This document shows, in pieces, positions 1 through 11,700 of a stretch of 64,000 nt of DNA. Both the position numbers and the translations under genes were made by a program. The DNA is from Dastarcus helophoroides. Its lineage: Eukaryota > Arthropoda > Insecta > Coleoptera > Bothrideridae. The notes below the pieces were generated by a model. That model was given only the letters and a program-made list of their open reading frames with translations, had not been told where the DNA came from and ran no database searches. The DNA is taken from NCBI GenBank assembly GCA_028583605.1, contig CM053331.1:33210411-33274410 (forward strand). Reading direction: 5' to 3'. How positions within the stretch are numbered: the first letter of the stretch is position 1; each line of letters begins with the position of its first letter.

Positions 1-3000
1 ATTTTCTGCAAATTTCGACCCATTTCGCAAAATTAGGTGTTTCCGAAATTCCAACTTCTAACTGACAATTCGACATTTTATTATGTTTCTGCAAGCTACG
101 ATTTTATCGACGAAATTTATCCATTTTCACAATGTTTGACTACCTAAAAATTTGATTTTGTTCCTAAAATTTGACTTCTCTGGAAATATTTGATCTATTT
201 TTAAAGTTCAACACTTTTCTCGAAAGTGGAAGTTTTATCGACATTCCTTCTTATTTAGAAATTATTTTACCAATTTTCCCAAAATTCGAATTTTTCTGAA
301 AATTTGAAGTCTTCTTTTTATTCGTTTTGTTCTCGAAATTTCAAATTTATTCTCAAAATTTAATTTTTTCTGAAAAATTGCAAATTATTTATTTTCTTGT
401 TCTCTGAAAAACTTCGACTTTTTAAACTTCGACAATTTTTTCGAAGCTTTCATTTTTTTACAACTTCTCTTATTGAGATTTTACAATTTTTCACAAAATT
501 CATATTTGTCTAAAAATTTCAGGTTTTCAGTTTGTGGTAGGTTTTAATCTATTGCCAAAATTCAACGTTTTTTTCTAAAATTTTGTTTTATGAGAGTTTT
601 TGACAAATTCATATTTTTCGAAATCTCTTTTTTTTAAATTCGTATTTTTCCGGTAATATCAGCTTTTATTTCGAACGAAATTCATCTATTTTTAAATTTC
701 TTTCATTTTTTTCTTAAAATTTGACATTTCCTTTCCTTTCAAAATTATTTTACCAATTTTCTCAAAATTCGATTTAGCTGAAAGTTTTTAGTTTTTTTTT
801 AATTTGTCTTGTTCTTGAAATTTCAAATTTATTCTCAAAACTTAATTTCCTCCGGAAAATTGCAAATTTGTGTGGCAAAAAAAACCGACACTTTTTTAAG
901 CTTCCAGTTTATTTTTACAATTTCTGTTTTATCTAAAAATTTCAGGTTTTTAAATTTGTTTTGGGTTTCAGTATATTTTCGATATTTGACGTTTTTTCCT
1001 GAAATTTTGTCCTTATTTGAGAACTTTGAACAAATTCATTTCATTTTAAATCTCTTCCTTTTTCCTAATTTTTTTTCGAAATATCTTCCTTTTTCTCAAA
1101 ATTTGGCCTTTTCCGAGAAATGTTGACCTTTTTCAAAATTATTTTACCAATTTTCTTAAAATTCGATTTAGCTAAAAATTTTTAGTTTTTTTTAATTCGT
1201 GTTGTTTTCGAAATTTCAAATTTATTTTTAAAATTTAATTTTCTCTGGAAAATTGCAAATTTTTATCGAAATTTGGAACTTTTCTTAAAATGTTGATTGA
1301 CCTTTACCTTGAAAATTTTCCTAAAATTTGACTTTTTTCTACTTCTCTGAAAAACTTCGATTTTTTTAAAGACCGACACTTTTTTAAGCTTCCAGTTTAT
1401 TTTTACAATTTCTCTTTTATCTAAAAATTTCAGGTTTTTAAATTTGTTTTGGGTTTCAATATATTTTCGAAATTCGACGTTTTTTTCTGAAATTTTGTCC
1501 TCATTTGATAACTTTGGACAAATTCATTTTTTTTTAAATTTCTTCATTGATCCCAATTTTTTTTTAAATCTCTTCCCTTTTCTCAAAATTTGGCTTTTTC
1601 CAAGAAATGTTGACCTTTTTTTTAAGTTAAAACACTTTTCTCGACATTTTCTTGGACTTTTCTTTCGAAATTATTCAATTAATTGTCTCGAAATTTGAAT
1701 TTATCTGAAAATTTAGATTTTTTTAAAATCGTTTTGTTTTTGAAATTTCAAAATTTGACTTTTTTCTTGTTCTCTAAAAAACTTCGACTTTCTTAAATTT
1801 CAACCATTTTTTCTAAGCTTCCAGTTTATTCTTACAATTTCTCTTTTCGAATTTTGCCATTTCTCAAAAAATTCAAAACTTTCTACAAATTCCAAGTTTT
1901 AAATTTGTTTTGGGTTTCAATCTATTGTCAAAATTCGACGTTTTTTTCTAAAATTTTGCCTTTTTTTAGAACTTTCAATAAATTTATTTTTTTCGAAATT
2001 TCTCCCCTTTTCCCAGTTAGCCAAAGTCATTTTTTTTTATCTCTTTGTTTTTCTCAATTTTTATTCGAAATCTTTTCCTTTTTCTCAAAATTCGACTTTT
2101 TCTGGGAAATTTTGACCTTTTTTTAAAGTTCAACACTTTTCTTGTTATTTTCTATCGAAAGTATTTCACGAATTTTCTCATAATTCGAATTTGTTTGAAA
2201 ATTTGGAGTTTATTTTTAATTCGTCTTGTTTTCGAAATTTCAAATTTATTCTCAAAACTTCATTTTCTCCGGGAAATTGCAAATCTGTATGGCAAAAAAA
2301 ATCGACACTTTTTTAAGCTTCCAGTTTATTTTTACAATTTTTCTTTTATCTAAAAATTTCAGGTTTTTAAATTTGTTTTGCGGTTTCAATATATTTTCGA
2401 AATTCGACGTTTTTTTCTGAAATTTTATCCTCATTTGAGAACTTTGAACAAATTCATTTTTTTTAAATCTCTTCATTTTTCCCTTTTTTTCGAAATCTCT
2501 TCTTTTTTCTCAAAATTTGGCTTTCTCCGAGAAATGTTGACCTTTTTTTTAAACTTAAAACACTTTTCTCGACATTTTCTTGGAGTTTTCTTTCCAAATT
2601 GATCTATAAATTGTCTCGAAATTCTAATTTATCTGAAAATTGGGATTTTGGAAATTTCAAATTGATTCTTAAAATTTAACTTTCTCTGGAAAATTGTAAA
2701 TTTTTTGTCGAAATTTAAAGCTTTTCTTAATATTTTGACTCTTTCCTTGAAATTTTTCCTAAAATTTGACTTTTTTCTTCTTCTCTGAAAAATTTCGACT
2801 ATTTTAAATTTCAACAATTTTTTCTAAGCTTCCAGTTTATTCTTACAATTTCTTTTTTCGAGTCTTGCAATTTTTCAAAAAATTCAAAATTTTCTACAAA
2901 TTTTAGTTTTTAAATTTGTTTTGAGTTTCAATCTATTATCGAAATTCGACGTTTTTCTAAAATTTTGCCTTTTTTAGAACTTTCGATAAATTGATTTTTT

Positions 3001-5900
3001 TCGAAAATTCTCCCTTTTTCCCAATTGGACAAATTCATTTTTTTTGTCTCTTCATTTTTCCAATTTTTTTCCAAAATCTCTTCCTTTTTTTCAAAATTCA
3101 ACTTTTTCTGGAAAATTTTGACCTTTTTTTTAAAGTTCAACACTTTTCTTGTTATTTTCTATCGAAAGTATTTCACTAATTTTCTCAAAATTCGAATTTA
3201 TCTGAAAATTTGGAGTTTATTTTTAATTCGTCTTGTTTTCGAAATTTCAAATTTATCCTCAAAACTTAATTTTCTCCGGAAAATTGCAAATTTGTATGGC
3301 AAAAAAAACCGACACTTTTTTAAGCTTCCAGTTTATTTTTACAATTTCTCTTTTATATAAAAATTTCAGGTTTTTAAATTTGTTTTGCGGTATCAATATA
3401 TTTTCGAAATTCGACGTTTTTTTCTGAAATTTTGTCCTCATTTGAGAACTTTGGACAAATTATTTTTTTTTAAATTTCTTCATTTTTCCCAATTTTTTTT
3501 TCGAAATCTCTTCCTTTTCCTTTTTCTCAAAATTTAGCTTTTTCCGAGAAATGCTGACCTTTTTTAAGTTAAAATACTTTTCTCGACATTTTCTTGGACT
3601 TTTTTTTCGAAATTATTCTATAAGTTGTCTCGAAATTCGAATTTATCTGCAAATTTAGATTTTTTAAGATCGTCTTGTTTTTGAAATTTCAAATTGATTC
3701 TTAAAATTTAACTTTCTCTGAAAAATTGTACTTTTTCCTTGAAATTTTGCCTAAAATTTGACTTTTTTCTTGTTCTCTAAAAAACTTCGACTTTTTTAAA
3801 TTTCAACCATTTTTTCTAAGCTTCCAGTTTATTCTTACAATTTCTCTTTTCGAATTTTGCATTTTTTCAAAAAATTCAAAATTTTCTACATATTTCAGGT
3901 TTTAAATTTGTTTTGGGTTTTAATGTATTGTCGAAATTCGACGTTTTTTTTCTAAAATTTTGGATTTTTTTAGAACTTTCGATAAATTTATTTTTTTCGA
4001 AATTTCTCCCTTTTCCCCAATTAGCCAAACTCATTTTTTTATCTCTTCATTTTCCCAATTTTTTTTCGAAATATCTTCCTTTTTCTCAAAATTCGACTTT
4101 TTCTGGAAAATTTGGAGTTTATTTTTAATTCGTCTTGTTCTGAAAATTTCAAATTTATTCTCAAAACTTAGTTTTCTCCGGAAATTTGCAAATTTGTATG
4201 GCAATTTGGAACTTTTCTTAAAATGTTGACTTTTTCCTTGAATTTTTTCCTAAAATTTGATTTTTTTCTACTTCTCTGAAAAACTTCGACTTTTTTTTTT
4301 AAAAGTTTCGTCGAGCTTTAGCTCGACTCTTTTTTAAGCTTCCAGTTTATTTTTTCAATTTGTCTTTTATCTGAAAATTTTAACTACTTAAAATTTGTTT
4401 TGGATTTCAATGAAGTGTCGAAATTCGAATTTTTTTTCTAAAATGCTGCCCTTATTTGAGAACTTTGGACAAATTCACTATTTTTAATGTATTTTTCCCA
4501 ATTTTATTTCCAAATCTCTTCATTTTTCTCAAAATTCGGCTTTTTCTGGGAATTTATGACCTTTTTTAAAAGTTAAAACTTTTCTCAAAATTTTCTTGAA
4601 ATTTTCTTTCGAAATTATTTTACCAAATCACTGAAAAACTTCGACTTTTTTAAATTTCAACTATTTGTTCTAATCTTCCTTATCATTTCCCTTTTTAAAA
4701 TTTTGCAAGTTTTAAAAAAATTCAGAATCGTCTAAAAATTTCAGGTTTTTGAATTTGTTTTGGGTTTTAATATATTGTCTAAATTCGACGTTTTTTTCTG
4801 AAATCTGTTTATTTTTGAGAACTTTCGATAAATTCATTTTTTTCGAAATGTCTTCCTTTTTCCGAATTAAACTAATTTAATTCTTTAAATCTCTTCATTT
4901 TTTTTGAGTTTTTTTTCGAAAACTCTTCCTTTTTCTCAAAATTCGGGTTTTTCTGGGAAATTTTGACCTTTTTTTAAAGTTCAACACCTTTCGAAACTTT
5001 CTTGGAATTTTCTTTCTAGGTGATTTTACCAATTTTCTCCGAAAATTTATCTGAAATTTTATCGATTTTATCTGAAAATTTGGAGGTTTTTTTTAAATTC
5101 GTGTTGTTTTCGAAATTGTAAATTCATTCTCAAAATTTAGCTTTCTCTGGAAAATTGCAATTTTTTATTGAAATTTCGAACTGTTCTAAACTTTTTCCAT
5201 GAAATTCTCTCTAAAATTAGACTATTTTCTTCTTCATTGAAAGACTTCGACTTTTTTAAAAATTGACAAATTTTTCTAAGCTTCCAGTTAATTTTTACAA
5301 TTTCTCTCTTCGAAATGTTACTATATTTCAAAAAATTCAAATTTATCTAAAAATTTCAGGTTTTTGATTTGTCCTGGGTTTCAGTCAATTGTCGAAATTA
5401 TACGTTTTTTTTAAATTTTACCTTTTAATGAGAACTTTTGATAAATGCATATTTTTCGAAATCTCTTCCTTTTTCTCAATTTTTTCCAAATCTCTTCCTT
5501 TTTCTCAATTTTTTCAGTCTCTTTTTCGCAATTAATTCGAAATCTCTGTTTCTCAAAATTCGGGTTTATCTGGAAATTTCAGCTTTTATTTCCTTTGATA
5601 TTTACCGTTTCTGTAAATTTAGATTTTTTTTCTCACAAAAAGAAATTCACCTTTTTTCACGAAATCTCAAGGTTGTCGAAAATTCACAAATAAAAAAGTA
5701 AAAATCATGAGAAAAATATTTTTTAGAAATTTCGACTCTCCAAATTGGTCTTTTTCTAGAAATTTCAAATTTCATGTTTTTTCTTAAACTATTAATACAA
5801 TGCAATCAAAAATTTTGAAAAAATAGTTTTTAAAATCATAACATTTTGTCAAAATTTAAGTAAAACGTAAAAATTCCTAGAAAAGTATTTTTGGATATTT
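1..5900. repeat. T-rich tandem repeat block, ~490-bp unit, ~1-kb dimer
   Basis: The block is built from short T-rich words around TTCGAAATTT. A conserved anchor, AAGCTTCCAGTTTATT, contains a HindIII site and recurs with AAGCTT at 898, 1386, 1815, 2315, 2826, 3322, 3818, 4336 and 5278 (a looser one at 444), so steps are about 430-520 bp and one double step. Two subtypes alternate: type A has CCGACACTTTTTTAAGC before the anchor (about 898, 2315, 3322), type B has TTTTCTAAGC (1815, 2826, 3818), giving a ~1.0-kb dimer. The Phe- and Lys-rich open frames here are by-products of the composition and are not called genes. After about 5400 the periodicity fades but composition continues. Confidence 0.85.
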
Positions 5901-6002
5901 CGACTTCTGCAGGTCACTTGTTTAATGAGCGTCTGCTTATCTGTTCGGTCTAGCTTTCATTTATTTATTTTTTTATGAGAATTTAAAGAGCCCCAATTTT
6001 CT

Positions 6003-6060
6003 TTTAAAAGAGCCGCATCCGGTTCGCGAGCCGCGGTTTGCCGACCCCTGCCCTAGAGGA
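6003..6060 (-). mobile_element. hAT-like transposon terminus remnant
   Basis: Read on the minus strand this is CAGGGGTCGGCAAACCGCGG followed by CTCGCGAACCGGATGCGGCTC. It is GC-rich, unlike its surroundings, and resembles the CAGGGGTCGGCAAAC ends of hAT superfamily DNA transposons. Only one end is visible and no 8-bp duplication or transposase was found, so it is a fossil end. Confidence 0.55.
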
Positions 6061-6748
6061 AAGCAGCATCGAAAATACATATACATACATACATAAATAG
6101 TCAACATTTCCGGAAAAAACTTTCATAAAAATAGTAAAATAATAGGGACATTTTATCAAAGTCGAAACGAGTAAATAATTAACGTTTTGAAAAAAAATCA
6201 GGTTTTCCATTAAAAAGACAAAATTTGGAAAAACGATGAATTATGAGAATAAATTAAAATTTTGACTTAACAAATATATGACAATGCGTTGGCAGTGAAA
6301 CTTCAATTTGTAATGCTTGGTTGAAACAAGTCAATATTTTGGCAAAGCGTTGGGTGTTCATTTTGTATCAACAGGTTCATTATTTACGAGATTATACAAA
6401 TTTTAGGGAAATCGGCGGTCGATTCCCCGTCTCGTTTATGAAATTTTAATCAGCCACGTAAAATACCAAAAACCGCAATATGAATTCTAAATCTTCATAA
6501 GATTCACAAGAGGTTTACGTAAATGTGACAATGTAAATGGAACAATGTTGCGTAAATAACGGTTGTGAGATTTAATAAAAACGCCTTCAAAAGACAAGAA
6601 ATGTCATCCCGGAAAAATAACTCATAATCGGAAAAATGTGGGTTCCGTTTAAATTTAATTAGAGCGAAATGACGGCAGCTGGAGTGGGTTGGGGGTAAAC
6701 TTTTACAAACTCGTATTTCGACAATTCAAATCGCACTGAGATCAAGTT
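6061..6748. other. Unassigned intergenic sequence
   Basis: AT-rich, mostly non-repetitive sequence. I see no coding exon with plausible splice sites and no RNA gene. Confidence 0.6.
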
Positions 6749-6874
6749 TCTAATGCACAGACCGATAGGTTTTGAACTTTTATTAGATTCGAAGTTTGGA
6801 AACCAAATACCGATATTTGGTTTCCAACCTTCAAATTTAATAAATGTTCAAAATCTACTGGTCTGTGCATTAGA
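6749..6874. repeat. ~60-bp-arm inverted repeat (hairpin / MITE-like)
   Basis: The left arm starts TCTAATGCACAGACCGATAG and the right arm ends CTACTGGTCTGTGCATTAGA. The arms meet around GGAAACCAAATA-CCGA-TATTTGGTTTCC near 6799-6824, so nearly the whole 126 bp can fold into one stem with a few mismatches. Weaker pairing may extend to about 6738-6887. It could be a small foldback transposon or a hairpin-precursor-like structure; no target duplication is evident. Confidence 0.75.
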
Positions 6875-7319
6875 ATCCTTGTCTTCTGGGAACTTTTTCC
6901 TAGAGAGCAACTGCTTCGCTAGGTGGCAGTGTTTCAACTATTGGTAGTTCAGCTATCTATGATACACGCCTGGAAGGCTGCATGAATTTGTAGTCTAGGT
7001 TGCATTCTCCTTGCATGAGATCAAGTTGAAAAATTAACAAATTCTAACCCAATATGTTTTTTAAGTACAATGCACGCGCAAAGGACAATTCTCTTATGCC
7101 TTTGGAGCACTGCAGTTGCGGAGATAAAGATATATGGGGATGAACTGCCTTTTTAACTAAGGATGGGAAAAAATTCCATTCGATAACGAATGCCATAGTT
7201 TGGAACTTCTACAAAAAAAAAAGGTTTTCCATAGACTTCACTGTGCCGAGCTGAACTGCACATAAATTTGCCGCCTCCGACTACCTTGTATACCTCAAGA
7301 ATGTTGCACTTGGAGGACT
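6875..7319. other. Unassigned intergenic sequence
   Basis: Mixed-composition sequence between two inverted-repeat elements. No gene or repeat recognised. Confidence 0.55.
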
Positions 7320-7873
7320 CAGACCTATCAGTTTCTGCAAGCATCTCCCACATGTAGAAAAAAGTCCCCAACCATTTTTGATGAATATCACAAAGTTTAA
7401 TTTAATATCTAATTTGGATACTGTTTTGAACTTTCTTCCTGATTAAGTCATAAATGGAGCCATAATTTTAGTGGAACGAACTGGTCCTTGGTTACTTTCA
7501 AAAATTGAAATACAAATCTTGTCCCCGGAAACAAAAAAAGATTAAAAAACACAACAAAGGTTGCTCTAACTAGCTCTACCTCTCTGATCTCTCTGAAGAT
7601 GATAGCTTGGCTATCGAAACGAGTTAGAGCAACCTTTGTTGTGTTATTTAATCTTTCTTGGTTTCAGGGGACAAGTTTTGTATTTCAATTTATGAAGATA
7701 ACCAAGGACCAGTCCGTTCCACCAAAATTATGGCTCCATTTATGACTTAATCAGGAAGAAAGTTCAAAACAGTATCCAAATTAGATATTAAATTGAACTC
7801 TGTAATATTTATCAAAAATGGTTGGGGATTTTTTTCTACAAGTGGGAGATGCTTGCAGAAACTGATAGGTCTT
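7320..7873. mobile_element. Foldback element with ~250-bp inverted arms
   Basis: The arms 7320-7571 and 7622-7873 are near-complete reverse complements: the left begins AGACCTATCAGTTTCTGCAA and the right ends TTGCAGAAACTGATAGGTCT, and the inner junction is GGTTGCTCTAACT / AGTTAGAGCAACC. The ~50-bp loop contains the small hairpin GATAG-CTTGG-CTATC preceded by CTGAAGAT and followed by GAAAC. Fragments of the arm recur at 14836-14868 and 33500-33612, so this is a dispersed repeat family. No open reading frame for a transposase is present. Confidence 0.85.
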
Positions 7874-8280
7874 GGTTTCAGGGGATTTGTATTTCAATAA
7901 ATGGAGCACAAACATAGTTAAAAAACGGGAAAGGGAGTGTGTTTTTGAATTTTTTGCCCTCTATATGCATGAATATTTGCTTGTTGACTGCTAAAAAGAA
8001 TTTTATTGCTTTCCCAATCTCTTCAAATATATCAAATAACGAAGCAGAAGCTGTTGCCAATAAAACAGAATTTAGAAATTCCCAATTTATTAGCGTTTTC
8101 AAATTGTTCCTTTGAAACAAAGTATTTCATTAGCTTCTAATAATTATTAAATATGACCAATTGCGTCATTCTCCTTTTTGGAGTTACAATTAATTTTTCT
8201 TTCTTTTAACGGAAGGGGCATAATCGACATTTTCCCACAAGCTAGATTTCGAAACTAATCAACGTTAACATTTTTTGCAG
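7874..8280. other. Region upstream of the allatotropin coding exon
   Basis: AT-rich sequence ending in a good splice acceptor, a T-rich tract then TTTTTTGCAG at 8271-8280. This implies at least one non-coding upstream exon, which I could not place. Confidence 0.5.
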
Positions 8281-8469
8281 TATGGCGTGCCAACATGTTG
8301 CCATAGTCCTCGGCTTGGTATTTTTTTGGGTCATCATCGGGAACACGTACGCCAAAAGGGAGCCCAATGTGAGAAGTCAATTGCGGCCGACAAGGGGACT
8401 CGAACAAATGGATCTTTCCACAGCCAGGGGATTCGGTAAACGAGCAGTCAACATGCACTTTGTCAATAA
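8281..8469 (+). CDS. Allatotropin neuropeptide precursor, first coding exon
   Basis: The ATG is at 8282, two bases after a TTTTTTGCAG acceptor; the exon ends at a GTGAGT donor (8470). It encodes 62 residues plus two bases. Seen: a hydrophobic signal peptide (about residues 1-24, MACQHVAIVLGLVFFW to NTYA), a spacer, then RPTR followed by GLEQMDLSTARGF and GKR. GKR is the amidation and dibasic cleavage signal, so the predicted secreted peptide is the 13-residue GLEQMDLSTARGF-amide. Known: allatotropins end in TARGF- or TARGY-amide, and the Manduca precursor has the same RPTRGF...TARGFGKR arrangement. Role: a secreted neuropeptide that stimulates juvenile hormone synthesis and gut or heart muscle through a G-protein-coupled receptor. 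Without splicing the frame would stop right after residue 63; the strong donor argues for continuation. Confidence 0.85.
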
Positions 8470-8750
8470 GTGAGTTTTAGATTTTAAGGGCACATTTAAC
8501 GCTCACACCCACCTGTCCTGCCTACTTAATTCTTTCCCAGCTTCACCTAAACCTAATGGACTAGTGTGTGTTCAGTTTTCCACTTTCCACCTGTTGAATT
8601 CAATTAATTATCAGGGATATGGATTCCGTGTATTGCTTAATGCTTTAGCAGGTGCTAAATTTATCACGCGATTAAAGACAAATATGATCCAATATTTTAT
8701 CATGTAACGCTCATAAAAACTTCATAAAACGTCTAAGTGTCTCCTAGTTA

Positions 8751-8758
8751 GATGTCAC
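8751..8758. repeat. Left target-site duplication GATGTCAC
   Basis: Octamer identical to 13801-13808, directly abutting the element end. Confidence 0.85.
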
Positions 8759-11700
8759 CAGGCCCGTAACCAGGTTTTCTTTTCGGAGGGGGGGGGGGGG
8801 GCTGCGATCCTTCTGCTAAAACTACCTAGTCTTTGTTTGCGTTTAGGTTAGAGCTAAGAAGCCACGGTCCAATACTACTTTACTATTGTATACAAGTATA
8901 CTAAAATATAAAAAACAGATGTGGGGGTAAGGTAATAAAATTACTCGAAAGATATTCCTCTTTTAAAATTTATCTCTGAACTGTCTTCTTTAACCTGCAC
9001 TCGTGTATGCCTATAGAAAGTGCTCTATTTAAAGACATAGTTTGAAGTCAGCTGGAGAAAAATCTTTTTTTTCTAAATTTTTTTCAAATTTCGATTAAAT
9101 TCATAAATTTAACTTTTATCTCAAATTTAATGCACCCGAACATTTAGAATTTGGATGTTCTTTCTAAATTCTGGAAGATTAGATTAGATTTTTTTCAGTT
9201 CAAGTTTCCTCTTGGCGTCCAACTCTTTTTCTAACTGGCAAGAACTTTAATTCCTACGTTTTTTATTTTGGGCAATTTTGGAAATTATTGCTGCTATCTG
9301 AATTTGTAATGTCAAAATGCATTTGATTCTTCCGAATTTCGAAAAAAAGTTTTTGCTGTTAAGTTATTTATCGTTTTTTTGTAAGTTTTACCTTTAATCT
9401 CAAAATTTCAACCTTTTTTTTTGGAAATTTTTAATTTGAATTAGATTTTTTGCTAAATGCGAGGTATGTTAATACTTTTACTTTTTTTTTTCTCAAAATT
9501 AAAAGTTTAAAATCTTGGTATTTACTTCAAATCCACAAATATTTTTTTCAACTTCGATTCTTTCTAGAAACCTGAAAATGTTGCCAAAATTTTTGCGAAA
9601 AATGTCAGATATCGAAATTCTGAACTTAATCTTGAGTTTTTTGAATTTGGAATTTTAATTGGAAATGTCTAGAAAAGTCTACATTTAGAGTGGACAAATT
9701 CGTTTTAGAAAAAGTTTAATTACGACCGCGTTTACACTTAAAAATAACCAAAATTCGTTATTAAACATTTGTGAAAATATTAACTTTTTTAAAAATTTTG
9801 AATTTCCGAACAAAATTACCATATGTTAATTCTTAATGTGACCTGTTCCAAATCGAAATTTTTAGTTTTTTAAATTCGAAATTTTAAAAATAATTTGACA
9901 TTTACATTTACTCTCTAAATCCGAAGAAAACATTTTAATAAAACAATCGACTTGGAAATATTTTTTTTTAAAAAAGGCAGAATATTCAAAAAATTGGATT
10001 TTTCAGAAAAAAATGTCAACAAAAAGTCAAAATTTTGACGAAAGTCAAAATTGTAGATAGAGTTAAAAATTTAATTCCAAATTTTGATATTATGGGGACT
10101 GCCGACAGAAGTGAAAAATTAAAACTAGAAATTAACAGTGTTTTTTTTTTGAATTTCCATCGAAGGTAAAATTTTTCCAAGACAAATCAAAATTGCGTGC
10201 GCAAATTGAAATTCTGAAAAAAGTTGAAATTTTCGAAAAAAAAGTCGAAATGTTCAATGGAAATTAAAATAAAACTTAAAATTTAAAAAATCTAACTTTT
10301 ATCAAATTGAAAAAAAAATATTTTGTTGAAGTCACAATTTTCATAAAAATAAAATTTTTCAAAAAAATAATTTCTTCCAAATTATGAAAAAATCGAAATT
10401 TTATGTATAAACAGTTGACATTTTGGTGGTTTTGGTAGTTTTAAAAAAAATCAAAATAAAAAAATCTAGAATTAAAAAACAAAGTTTTGAACAAAAGCCA
10501 ACACTCCAAACAAAAATAAAGCAAGAAGTTGTTTAAAAAAAGTCGAAATTAAAAAATCTGCATCTTAATAAAAAAAAGTCGAATTTGAAACTTTTTTTTT
10601 TTTTGAAAAAGCCGAAACCTTTTTTCGTATTCTTCAGAAAAGCAGTTTCAAAAAAAGGTCAATATTTCTGACAAAAGTTGAAATTGTACATAAATAGTCA
10701 AAATTCTGTGAGAAGTCGAGATTTTGACAAAAGTTGAAATTTTCGAAAAAAAAGTTGGAATGTCTCAGACAAAGAGATTTTGAAGGTAGACATTAAAAAA
10801 GCAAACTCGAAATTTAAGAAAACCCAAAATTTGGCAGACAAACTGAGAAAAAATCTATTTTTTGTTGAAAAGCCAAAATTTGCAAAAAAAAATTAGATTG
10901 TTTTACAAAATTTTGTTGAACATTCTTTATTTATTTCGAAAAAATAAAGAGCTCGTTATGTCTTTTTTGAACATGCTGCCTTTTTCAAAATTTACTAATT
11001 TATTTGAAATTAAAATTTCCATTTTTTTGGGAAAATTTCGATTTTTTTTGAAATGTCGCTTTTTTTTGAATTTTCGACGATTTCGCAAAATTCTGGATTT
11101 TCCAAAGATTTGGCAAATTTTAGGTCCAATTTGGACTATTTTGCAAAATGTCGCTCTTTTTATTTTAATTTTGCATTTTTTAAAATTTTCCAATTTCTTC
11201 AAAATTCTTATGTTTTTTCGACCCTAAAATTTCGAATTTTTTTTGAAAATTTCATTATTATTCAAAATTTTAATTTTTTTTGAAAATTCTTGTTTACAAA
11301 TTTTTAGACTTTTTAAAATGTTGACCTTTTTTTAAACTTTCGATTTTTTTTGGGAAAATTTCCATATTTTAATGAAATTTGGATTATTTTTGAAATTTCT
11401 ATTTTTTTTTAAATTTCGATTTTATTGATTTTTTTTCGGATTTTTTAAAGATTTGGCAATTTTTGGTCAATTTTGGACAATTTTTTTAACATGTGGCTCT
11501 TTTTATTTTACTTTTGCCTTTTTTAAAATTTTCGAATTTCTTCAAAATTCCTATTTTTTTGTCCCTAAATTTTCGACTTCGAAAATGTTGACTATTAAAG
11601 GACTTTTAAAGGAATTCAACAATTCTGGATCATTTCGACTTTCCAAAATTTCGGTCAATTATGAAAACTTGAACTTTTTTAAAAAATTTCGAATGTTTTT

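Noticed and set aside
809..4229. Many Phe/Leu-rich open frames of 60-110 codons
   Set aside because: They are translations of the T-rich repeat, recur once per repeat period, and lack domains or splice context.
8255..8458. 67-codon minus-strand frame over the allatotropin exon
   Set aside because: Antisense shadow; the plus strand has signal peptide, GKR site and splice signals.
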